A stretch of 64,000 bases of DNA from Acholoe squamosa (taxonomy: Eukaryota; Annelida; Polychaeta; Phyllodocida; Polynoidae). The notes under the pieces were generated by a model. It had not been told where the DNA came from. It ran no database searches and saw only the letters and a program-made list of their open reading frames with translations. This document shows, one piece after another, positions 30,552-46,490 of the stretch. The stretch spans positions 52,465,186 through 52,529,185 of the forward strand of contig OX439040.1 of assembly GCA_949317995.1 (NCBI GenBank), read 5' to 3'. The position numbers and the translations under genes were made by a program. The stretch's first letter is position 1; the number at the start of each line of letters is the position of its first letter.

Positions 30552-33500
30552 CAAAAGTCATGCTGCATGCATCATGGTGTGCAATATCAACAGGTATGTG
30601 CATGGGAATATCCAGAAGAAGCACCCAAAATCACAGAAGTCGTGTAATAAAACTCAAGAATGATATCCTGAAGTTTTTGACTTGAGTGCGGGGATGAAAC
30701 ACACATCGGTAAATGTCTGATTACAGTAATGCTTTAAATTTGGCTCTACTTAAGTCAGACATGGTGGGGGCGGACCACTTCTGTGGTTCCGCCCAGTCAT
30801 TGTGGCCGCCCTGGAGGGAGTTACATACACTACGCTTCTGGCTGCCCCAGTGCTGCCCCCTACCACCAATATTTCACCTCAATTCAATCCCATTAGGCAT
30901 TGCACTGCCGTCACCTTGGCACCCTCCATATTTTAAATTATCCTCATACCATTCACTACGTTCATCAATTTGTTTCCCACCCACCCGCACCTCTTTTCTT
31001 GTATTTTAATTATCTCAAACTTTGTTTGTTTATAATTATCACTTAGAGGTGGTCTTCATAGTTCCGTTATAACTTAGTTAAATGTCATAATGTTTAGGGG
31101 TATTAACTGCTATTAAAATGTCTTATCAATACATAAAATCAATTACTATAATAAACAATTGTATTCACCCCACTCCTGCCTCTCATTTTTCTGGGCGGGG
31201 GGGGGGGGTTCGTCATAATGACAATCAAACTGTGACTCTGTGTCAATGTCTCATATATAGGACTTACCTGAGGTATCAATTATGAAAACAACATTTGAAA
31301 TCACATTTGAATTATAAAGGTTCTTAACATCATGTAAAACAGTGACCTGAAAGCTTGAACTTTACAGCTCTAAGACCAATGCACTGAAGGATAGGATTTT
31401 AAACCAATTTCAGACAGGTCTATATGAGATGGGGTTGAAGGAAGCATCAGTGGTGGCTCAGACCCAATACCACTGAAAGCAAAATTGGCAGGGACCCAAT
31501 CACATCATATTACAGTACTATATAGAGGACACAGACAGTCTGAGTCATGCCCCATGAAGGATTATACTTAAAACCAGCATCAGGCAAGACATAAATGGGG
31601 ACTTTGTAACCGGTTCTATACATGAAATGTCAAAAACACACAGTATATTGCCAGTTCTATTCACTGGGCATGTGTAAAATAAAGACTATCAATTTGACGT
31701 ATGATTCCCATACAAATATGAGTTACAACGTCCTACTGTGCAGAACATGATAATACCAGTGTGGTGTTTCACAAGCCAAAGATAATAATAGTCATAAATC
31801 ATCCTTTTCTATAACCAAATTATGACTGTTGCAAAGTTACAACCACTTCTAGGTTGGTCCAATTATAGACAGAAATGCATTAGATTATACTGATGACCTT
31901 TGTAGAAACACATGCTATTGTAAGCCTACAACCAATCTTAAAACTGCTATCACATCTAGTTATAACCAGTTGTAAATATTGCCAGCTTGTGAAACACCAC
32001 AGTGTACCTCTTATTACACTTTTACGAGTCATAAATGCTTACTTTATTTCATCAAACGTTAACCTAACAATGTATAATTAACTGATTGTCTCTTTCTGCA
32101 TGAATGGAAGCAATTCCAGGTTGCCCAGGACCATGGACCGCCTTTTCATAGAAAAAAGTTTCAATTTATGATTATGATAATCTTTTTTAATGGTTAAATT
32201 CTATCCCTCAGACAGGCGAATCTGTCCTTTGGAGAACAGGTCTCGGGGACGAGGACCCCTTCCAGGAGCCCCTCTATACCCCGATCCGGGTATGTCCTTG
32301 TTAACCTTAACCCACGCAATTTACACATCCAGCGACTGCAGCCTCTGACCATAACGAGCTAATCTCAGTTCAGTATCACTCCTTAGCGGATCATTGTTGG
32401 CACACAGAGCTTCTAGGATGGCACCCATCAAAGGGTAGTTTCAGCACCCTTCCCAGAGGCTCTGAGTGCTATAGCAGTGATTCACCAGGTAGCGATTGCA
32501 GGGGGGAAGCTTTGCAGTCTTTTTTCACATACTCTTTTCAAAATACTCACAGAAAATGAATTAAGTAGTATCTCAACTATACCAATTCCTAATTGCTGTA
32601 TCTATCCTTATATCACGGTAGTAGGATTTATCCCATCCACTCTCGTAATGATAATACACGATCTGTGAGTGCAGTATTTAAACTCTGGTCAATATTTTGA
32701 GTCGCTGTTGCACCAACTTGCGTGGTTTTTGGTCAGAATCTGAGTTCTCTATAATTGTGAGTCACCTATACCACTGCCACCACTATCACTACCACTACCA
32801 CCACTGTGCCACTCTATACCCAAATTAATCACCATCTGCCAGCTCAATAACTAGAGTGCCCAAACCAACAGCTCACCTGGCACATGATATCGGCTGTATC
32901 TCTGTACTCTAGACATGGAATGACTATAGACTATATCTAGTGGAATCCAGGCCTGCCTTTATATTACAAACAGAGGATTTTTGTAGTTAGGACAGGCTGA
33001 TACACAGAATACCTATGTAGACTTCTAGCAAGGTAAACTGTGGCCATTATTTAGTTTAGATTCATCATGCACGGCACAGATTACTATTATACTCTAGTCC
33101 CCATGCACAGGTATATATCATCACAATGTGTGGTACAATCTAGTTATCGATGGTAATAATCTAGATATTCAATACTAGGATATGACCATGTGGCATGAGT
33201 ATATTGCTGATTGTGCTAAATGGAAGTCGCAACAGGTACACTCGATTTGGTATGTGAATATAAACATTCTTTTTATGATATAATATCCTTCTGCAGCAAA
33301 AAGTATAGATTGCATGTTCAATATAGGATTACACTATGGCAGCTTCAATAATATTGTGTTATCAGGTATCTATGAGGGTAAATCGAATTCAGAATAGTTT
33401 TCATTTAAAACTTTGCAAGCCCATTTAACTTTCAGTATGGCTCTTGTTATTTAATCAAATCCGGCCAGAAATGTGTACAAAAACGCCATTGCTTGATGAT

Positions 33501-34741
33501 TAGCTCTGTGGTATCGGAATTCACCACATTATTCTGTATGTTCCCTCAAGAAATAGAAAGAGGATGATTAATTACTGAAGGTGATTGTTTCGCTGGAGCC
33601 GATAATTATTACAGCAGCGGCCAGCTGTTTACCAAACAAACATGGACCGACATGCTTATGAAAAGTGGACACCAGGCCAAGTTGTGTTGGCTGCCATCTT
33701 TACAGAGGTCAACTGATTAGTTACACTAGTATAAAGTCAATGACTTATCGCCTACCCGCGATGATTGCATGAGGACGGTTATTTGGCATAGCAGGAACTT
33801 CCCCGGATCCTGCTGGCTCCAGCTCACATAATGGTTGATGGCTACAGAGATTAGATAAGATGCTTACCCATGTAGTCTGCCACAGTCTAACTCGCCATTG
33901 TACCAGTAATGATGAAGTTTCAGACATGTACGAGAAACGATACTAAATCGATGCGCATACATGAACAAAAAAGATTACACCTTTTCCAATCCACCTTTAT
34001 AATCGAATATTCTGATCTATAATAATACATTTTGTATTGTGAGGATGATGTCCTGAATCGACAATTTTCCTCTTAATCAAAAGCTAAGTGCACACAGATC
34101 TTGTGATAAATAGGAAGGCACACTCGTCTTGATTGTGCAGCACATGAGACCCACTATAAAAGCCATTCTCTACATAGTGACAGCAGGATGCTGACTTGTT
34201 GTGTTAATTTCAACAAATTAAACTAGATGTAGTGAGGGCAGGATCGTTAGAGTTAAATGTCATGTTGTTCTGGGTAAGCAGAAACAAGATGTAATTAGTC
34301 AGAATTGAGTTGTCTCAAATGTCAACATTAAGTGTGCATCGGAAGAATGACAAAATATCAGGTCGTTTAGCCATCAAAGTGATGTACTGCTGGTCTATTA
34401 GGAAGGCTAACAGCACAGGAGAGGCCATGGCTGTGGATAAACCTCTAACAGTAGGGGCGTATACCTAATGTATCCTTACAATACCACAGTCTTATTCTAT
34501 TCAGGAGTCCTAAATGTATACATGTAACACAGGTACCACAGCATAAAGTACAGGTATTCTGTTAATGGTATAGAATTCCAGTGATTTGCAATACCACTGG
34601 GAAATGCATTCTTCCTTGTCAATGCTTTCCATGGCATCGTGAGGCATTTTGCTCAGAAAAATAGATCCTATAATTGAAAGTTTACTCCTACGGGACTGAT
34701 TTAGGAATTAGATTTGATTCCTTGTATCGCGAGGCATATTT
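30552..34741. other. Non-coding, nothing recognised
   Basis: About 4.2 kb with only short ORFs and a poly-G run near 31196-31208. No exon with convincing splice sites was found. Confidence 0.4.
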
Positions 34742-35155
34742 ACGGGGGGCACTCTCTATGTAATGTATACACATATGTGCGGCTGGCAAGGGTACTTTTT
34801 CAAGGAAAAGTCCCTAGCAAGCCTCCTGTTTCAGCCACAAATGTCCCTAGCAAGGGTCTACTTTTGAGCAAAATGTCCCTAGCAAGGGTCAACTCTCGCC
34901 GAAATACCCCGATTCACTCGGAAAATAATTTTTTCATGAAAGTTTTCATGAAAATAGCATGAACAAAATACAATTTTCTCCCAAACAAGGTCATTTTAAG
35001 ATATTTTGAGCAAAATCTAAGACTAATATGCAAAAAGTTCCCTAGCAAGGTTAGGGTTTGGAAGAAAAAACCCGCGAACAAGTGCCCTAGGAAGGGTAAG
35101 GGTAGTCGGGGTTCAGCCACACACCCGTATCAAAAATAATTAAAGTGCCCCCCGG
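34742..35155. mobile_element. hAT-like MITE with 8-bp target duplication
   Basis: The ends ACGGGGGGCACT and AGTGCCCCCCGG are inverted repeats (11 of 12). GCATATTT lies directly outside both ends (34734-34741 and 35156-35163). An 8-bp duplication is the known habit of hAT elements, so that superfamily is inferred. The interior has at least four copies of (G/T)TCCCTAGCAAGG and no useful ORF. Confidence 0.75.
34810..35096 (+). repeat. TCCCTAGCAAGG motif array inside the MITE
   Basis: The motif recurs near 34810, 34841, 34877 and 35038, with a diverged GTGCCCTAGGAAGGG near 35082. Irregular spacing (31, 36, then 160 bp) suggests old duplication inside the element. Confidence 0.7.
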
Positions 35156-35645
35156 GCATATTTTATTAAAAATTTTATTTTAATGCACTGTCATTATCAG
35201 TGAACATAGCCAGTAATGACAATATGTTCTCGCTGAAGCACAGAGTGATATTCAAATTGGAACCTCTCGTGGAGCATGGTTCACCGGATGACATGTAGCC
35301 CAGCCTCATTATGATAAATCTTGCATGAGGTCAGGCCAATCACCGCCATTCTATAACTCTCCGTATGTTGTTTTCCATGGTCCAACTTCTCCAATGGCTG
35401 TCTGGCTGTCATTGGAGCCGCATGGCACCCGTGAAGGAGTAGAACCGATGTTTAAAAGAGCAATCCCTGTGTTTCTTCTCACCAATAAGAATGGCCATCT
35501 GTAAACAGTTCTGCGTTTTTGATTCCAAGAGGATTTTTGCAGAGCTCCCCGTGCTCACCCTGTTATCACTCATTCTCCAGGGTTGACAAGCAGGAAATCT
35601 GGCTCAAAATTTAACTGATTTACCTAAAAAGATGAAATGAATCTT

Positions 35646-35867
35646 CCCAGCATATTGTCGTCATCTGTCGCCATGAGTGGTCATCAATGGTGACTCCTTT
35701 ATGAGTGATAACTCATTCCGTCATCTTCCGCCACTGTGTGTTAGACTCACATGGCATAGCAATTGCTATTCCTGGTGATCTTGTGCTATAGCGGCGTCGA
35801 GTTCCATCTAGCGTCATGTGTGAGCCACTTCACACAGGTTGACAAGGACTCACGACAATTTGCTGGG
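35646..35867. mobile_element. TA-targeting MITE, family A copy 2
   Basis: It starts CCCAGCATATTGTCGTC and ends ACGACAATTTGCTGGG and is collinear with 1067-1344, without the nested hairpin. TT flanks both sides instead of TA. Like copy 1 it has the GGCATAGCAATTGCTAT segment and the GAGCCACTTCACACAGGTTG right end. Confidence 0.85.
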
Positions 35868-37425
35868 TTGTAATGAAAAGTCCTATTTTTGACATTGTTC
35901 CCTGCGGGTCTGGTATGAGGAGTTGAGATAAGTTTGCTCCTCTCCTATTTTATGCCAGGTCATTATTTCCTACTCTCATACAAAACGAGTTATCTATCAT
36001 ACAGCCGAGTAGAAAAAGCCTTGTGGATTATCAGAGATCAATGTCACGGATTATTATGCATTAATCTATATGAATTAGTCTACACATGTAGCTATACCGA
36101 AGGGTCTAAAAGGACTTGGTTTGCTTTGGGACTGTACCAATTACTATAGACTCTTTGACCTGCTTTCAAAATAATCCAACGTCGAAATGTCATTTTAAAT
36201 GTGCCCCCTTGTGTGCTGATTTGGCTACAAGAAGGCACATGATATTGAATATGAAAAAGAAAGAACAGAATATCTTCTGAGAGTAGACGATTGCAACATG
36301 GATATTCGAATAACTAGTCTCTGAGACTGGTGTAGACTGAATATATTGTGCCACATTGCTGTATGGTCACCACTGTGTGTAGTTTCTTTTTCGCCTTTTT
36401 TGTAAAGGGTGTGACAGATCTAGCCTTTATAAACTACATCTTAGCAGCAGCAAGACCAAAAGCACTGCATCAGATCCTGTTTTTCTTACAGCGGAGGATG
36501 TGTGAGTAGACTGTCTGGCTCTGAGACATGGTGCACCCGGGGATTGCACGCAGATACCACCATCAACACCAACCTATCTGCAATTCTGAGCAGATCAAGA
36601 ATTGATTTTTCTTCTATGGATCTGTGCTATTATTACTTGTACACTTTCCATACCTGCCTTACCCACCCCCAAGTGCAGGGCTTTGCAATCTCTTGTCGTG
36701 CAATATTCCCTGTTGCCTGATGTGACTGAAAATAGAGTAGAAAGGGATGAGAAAACAGATTCACCTCGCCACTTGAAATTTTTCAGACCTCCTATAAGTT
36801 CCATTTTCGTAATTATCAGGAGATCCCCAACTGATTGGGATATTGATTGTAGATATTCCACTTTTGCCTGCTTCGCAAACACAATATGAAAGAACATATT
36901 TCACCATGTAAATTCCACGTTACATAAAAGAAAGAGAAATTTTCTTTTGTTAAATATTTCTATAGTAATTACTTTTGAAATATATTTTGTCAAAAAAAAC
37001 ACGTTTTCTCCTACAAGTCCCGTTGGGCAATTCTTTCCAAAAAGTGGGTTAATCTGACTAATTTGAACTTAGGGAACTGTGGGGCGAAGCTACTGGTGAT
37101 ATTCAAATCAAGGTCTTCTCTGATCGCCTTATTGCCCCAGCCGCAGGAAGGCAATGGGGGCGGTAACAGCCAATGATTAGAAGTATAATGCAGTCAGTGC
37201 TTCCTCCTCAGGTGGCTAATCCTGGTCGGTGGGAAGAAACAGCCAGTGCTCCGTAGGTACACAACTTGTGCCCAATGGCTTACCACACAACAGGATCGTG
37301 TTATAGGTTTTGCCACTTTATGTACAGAGTAGCAAGCACTTCAATTCACGTGTGAACATAGCTTCTGAATTCAGATCCACCTATATTTTTTAGTTGTGGA
37401 TTGAAGAAAAGGTGGTTCCTTATAC
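35868..37425. other. Non-coding, nothing recognised
   Basis: About 1.6 kb. A 95- and a 100-codon ORF overlap on opposite strands at 36595-36897, which marks them as chance frames. Confidence 0.45.
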
Positions 37426-37509
37426 CTATAGTCCACTGGGCCTCTTCAGTCGACTTTGGCCATACATTTCCTACACAAAAGTCGGCCGAAGAGGCCCAGT
37501 GGACTATAG
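37426..37509. repeat. 84-bp hairpin with perfect 22-bp arms
   Basis: The arms 37426-37447 (CTATAGTCCACTGGGCCTCT plus TC) and 37488-37509 are exact reverse complements. Pairing continues imperfectly inward through the GACTTT(T)GGCC part. It could be a minimal MITE or a structured RNA precursor. Confidence 0.8.
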
Positions 37510-38737
37510 CTATTAGGAGCATCCGGGTCAAGGGTTGGGAGTTGATGTTCGTTGGGAAAGACTCTTTCAAGTACACAAAGAGAAAGTAGGAAATGAATAT
37601 TGAATGCAATGGTCAAGCCGACCTAAATGTACCTAAAAACGACCATAGTTGGTCTGCAAACTCCCTTGAAAATACTTATCTTTTCTCGAGGAAATCTGAA
37701 CACTAAAGACTAAGAGTTACCGCGATGAATCTGTAATACTTCCCAGATATTGAAATCTTTCATATGTGGGCTCTGGTCTTTATAAAGGGTTCCTAATTTG
37801 TCTCCAACGAATAATGTAACCCTAATTATACTAAAATAACTCCATCAGCCATGTGTGCATCGCCTCAGTGTGCAAATGTTCTTTCTTTTTCATCCACAAC
37901 ACAATTGCTGTCTGGTTAGACATGGGTCTATTCTGAGATAGCAATTTGGCTCAGAACCACTTGATATGGCATGCAGCGACAACAATATTGGCTGCGTTCT
38001 CATAACTTAAGACTTCAATTCATCAAAAATATCTCCTCATCAGCCATATCCTGTCAATCTGTTCCAAAATTGAGATTTTATTGTTTGTAATGAGTTTGCG
38101 CAAACTATTCGCCATCAACAGTACATAAATGTAGTGGGTGGAAGGCATTGCCAGAGTTGTGATGTGTTCTCTATTTGTGATGTTTAAAGGAATCCAAAAA
38201 GAAATATATAGAAACAAAAAAGCCGTAATTAAAACACATTTGTTCTGGTAACTGATAATACTATTACTGTTCCTCCAACCGAAGTTCTTTCCAACTGTGT
38301 ATCCCTCACTAATTCATAACCATGCACTAAGATCTTGTTATTTATGTATGAAATGCAAACAGAAGGTATGGCTGTTCTGTATTGCTACAACTGTATTCAG
38401 ATTCTCATGAGACATTCAGGTAGATTATTTTACCAACTCAGAATATGATTTCCTTGCATGATACTTAGAGAAAACTCATGAAAAGTTGGTATCTCTATGA
38501 TATAGTGCACAGTGTCATGCAATCGTTCATGCTCAGAGAAAGCTTTTTTTTTGCATTGTGCATTAAGATCTATGCAACATTGAAATGCAACCATGAAAAC
38601 ACATTTCAGTATCGGGCCTGCACACAGAGACTTTTTAGACAACCTTGTTAATTATCGTCATGTTTATTATCGCAAAAGTTTGAGCTCGCCAAAGAACATG
38701 TGTTGCTAAACCCGTCTTTTTTCCTTGCTTTCAACAG

Positions 38738-39068
38738 AAGGGGCACTCCCACTTCCAAGCCAAGGTGTTCCATCAGGAGATAGCAGAGACTGCGCCAATG
38801 GATGAGCCACAGGGTCGGCTTGGAGACAGCGACCGTTGGATGTCCTGGGAACCCAAGGCGCCTCTAGCGGTGCCCGACCACATTGGGGACTCCACGGAGG
38901 ACGACTCAGACAGTGAAGAGGACTCAGAGGATACGGAAGAAGTAGAGGTAGCCCACCGGAAGCCAGTTCGTGAAGACCTAGGTGATGCCTATGATGAGAA
39001 AGTGGACCCTAAGTCCAAGTCCAAGTCCAACTACAAATCAAGTACTGAGAGTCAGGAGGAGAGCAAAG
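38738..39068 (+). CDS. Host gene exon, acidic Ser-rich protein (part 1)
   Basis: 331 bp, starting in phase 0 after a strong acceptor (TTTTTTCCTTGCTTTCAACAG) and ending AAAG|GTAGGT with one base of the next codon. The frame is open throughout. It encodes about 110 residues: a His/Gln-containing start, a region with DRWMSWEP, a dense Asp/Glu/Ser stretch, a Lys-Ser alternation from an AAGTCC repeat, then STESQEESK. This composition is typical of disordered, phosphorylation-rich linkers. Its phase fits the exon at 41161-41487. The first and last exons are not in view, and the family is not recognised. Confidence 0.72.
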
Positions 39069-39535
39069 GTAGGTGGCACCTTCACTGTCACTTTCATAGG
39101 GTGGTACTCCTTTGATTTATGAGTTTTAAATCAATAATTCCTATCAACAATATTTTTTAGTAATATCCCTAATACATGACATTGTTTACGGAGTCGTGTA
39201 ACAACCGTTGAATCTGTATAGCCTCTACCACATTGGTTGGGGAAATAATTATAATGGATCAAGATTGACTAATGTGCTCTGATGGGTGTAGAATGTGGGG
39301 GATAACATGTATACTTTACTGAAGGGAAAAAGCAGTTGATATAGTGTGTCAGCAGACATATCAATTTGTCAAATCCAAAGTGATTAAAAAGGTTCAAAAT
39401 TGCGATGGCTTTGGCATGTTTGCCCTGGAATAATCTCTACTCTGCGATCCATATAAACAAAACCATTGCCTTGTGTTGGCTGTTGCCGAATGTTGATTAC
39501 GTGGTTCGCATGCTTGTTGGCTTGTTGATGACATA

Positions 39536-39729
39536 TCGTAATGGCCCGTTTAAGTGCCGGGGTCTCAGATAAGCACCGGTCTTGTATGATCGCCAGGGAT
39601 ACAGGGTCATTGAAATCATTCATAACCAGTAAAAACAATATTCAGATAAGCGCCTGTCTCGTATAAGCGCCGGGGGTACAGTAGGAATGAAATCAATGAG
39701 TGCACGGGCGCTTATACGGGCCATTACGG
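39536..39729. mobile_element. TA-flanked MITE (YCGTAATGGCCCGT termini)
   Basis: The left end (TA)TCGTAATGGCCCGTTTAAG and the right end CTTATACGGGCCATTACGG(TA) are inverted repeats of about 22 bp with few mismatches. The interior has two direct copies of a ~57-bp unit starting CAGATAAGC(A/G)CC (near 39567 and 39643). There is no ORF of note. It lies in a host intron. Confidence 0.72.
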
Positions 39730-40770
39730 TAGGCTATTTCCATGCGATCTCCACGAGGAAAAGCCTTAAAAATCCTGCAAGGTAGACTGCTGCCCCAGTG
39801 GCAGCTAAAACTGATCACATGTTGACAGTGGCCTGAGAAGGGACACCCATCAACCAGTGTCCATTATGTGACCATGCTTTGCATGCAGATTCATGTATGT
39901 TTCAATTGCAGGTCTATTACGCATGCAGTCAGTGTGGTCTTTTTTTAAATCATTCCATGTTACCTTTCCTTTATCACTGTCATCACCAATAGCAACATAA
40001 AATAGGCAATGTATAACACATCAAACAAACATCCCACACATTAAATAAAACACTGACAGCATATACAACAATGACACAACAACACAGGCAACAAGCAATC
40101 ACCAGGCTTCACATTTGCCCGTGCTAGAACTATCCTGTAGCCTTTCAAATTAAGTTACAAAAATAAACAATAAAGAGAAAGGACATAGATTAATGTTGGA
40201 AATTAAAATGAAATATTAATATAAAATTAATTAAAGGATAAGTAGCACTTAGAATAAAGTTTGTAGAATTTGATAATCCCATTAGGTATTTCATTGGTGC
40301 AGTAATGGTTTAACTTCACTGGGCACATACTCATCGATTATGCATTTTTTTCAAATAACAACGAGAATGTGTAATGTAGGCCATCATGACCTTCAATGCT
40401 GGTTCAGTATATGATGCTATCTGCACTGTACATAAGTACTTGTAGTGAGATCCCACACGGTGAGGTACATCAAACATTTCATATACTGTTATGTGTACCG
40501 TGTTTAAAATCAGCAGCTTTTCTTGTGATGTATGTTAAACTTGTTCCTGCACAAAGCTTTAGAAAAATGACTGTCTGAATCTTCGTTAGCTAAGTCCTTG
40601 TGCAGTTGATGTGTACCCACTTTACAAACATTCTCCACCTAAACAGATTAATAAGATATTATTGTTACATTAAAAGATGTAGGGTGACTGGGCTGGATTA
40701 TGTTTAATTCCTTTTGTTTTTATCACGATCCAAGATCAGAGCGACAACCTTCAGGATATTTTCTTGTTAG

Positions 40771-40776
<6 letters not shown>

Positions 40777-40842
<66 letters not shown>
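40777..40842 (+). repeat. (CT)n microsatellite in the intron
   Basis: About 33 CT dinucleotides, ending about 320 bp before the acceptor of the next exon. It is pyrimidine-rich in the sense orientation. Confidence 0.95.
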
Positions 40843-40848
<6 letters not shown>

Positions 40849-41160
40849 AGCTGACATTTACTTTAAGCTACTCTTAAGACCCTGTAACCCAACTGGGCAT
40901 GACTCATACCGCACGTGGTGCCTCGCTATGGCTGATATCATTGCATTGCTACCGACTGCTATCATTGATGCATCTACCCCGCAATTTTTACACTCCATGT
41001 TTTGACATACGACGTTTTAGCTCTCTCACGCACGACCCCTGCATTCCATTCCGATCATTGTGGCTTGGCAGTAAGTAAAGGAAAGTGTCGTAGTCTGCTA
41101 GTGTGCTGACTGATAACGAGTTCTAACCCGGGGGTATTTTGTGCCCTTTCTGCTCTACAG

Positions 41161-41487
41161 TGCTGCCCCTGCCGGTAGAAGTGGGCAGGCAGGAAAAGTA
41201 CAGTGAGGAGAGCCACGAGACGGACTCTCAGGATGAGAGTCGAAAGGACGAGCAAAGTAAATCTGAGAGCAATGAGTCCCTTCCCAAGACGAACGTCACT
41301 CAAGAGTCCCTTCTCATGGCTCCACAGAAGGAGCCTAAAGAGGACGAAGTCAATACCACCTCCTCCACAATCTCCACAACCTCCAAACCCGAACTCGCAG
41401 CTTTGTACGACATTCTTCCTAAAGCCGCAGACACTTTTGACTTGTCTAAGAAAATCTTCCCCGTCCCCGAGTCCTTCCCGGAAGCAG
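41161..41487 (+). CDS. Host gene exon, acidic Ser-rich protein (part 2)
   Basis: 327 bp, phase 1 to phase 1, after the acceptor CCCTTTCTGCTCTACAG and before GCAG|GTAGGA. Joined to the preceding exon the reading frame continues without a stop. The first part is rich in Glu, Ser and Lys (a SEESHETDSQDESRKDEQ-like composition); the end (PELAALYDILPKAADTFDLS and onward to PESFPEAG) is less biased and could be the more conserved, folded part or a docking motif. Because its length is a multiple of three with equal phases, the exon could be skipped without a frameshift. No known domain is identified. The next exon is not found and may lie beyond a long intron. Confidence 0.72.

Positions 41488-46490
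<5,003 letters not shown>

Larger units (their letters stand above)
39069..41160 (+). other. Intron between the two host exons
   Basis: 2092 bp, GTAGGT...CTCTACAG. It contains an inverted-repeat transposon (39536-39729) and a CT microsatellite (40777-40842). No additional exon is evident in it. Confidence 0.65.

Noticed and set aside
40700-41005. 101-codon ORF with Leu-Ser repeats
   Set aside because: It is created by reading through the CT microsatellite; the same happens at 3213-3395.
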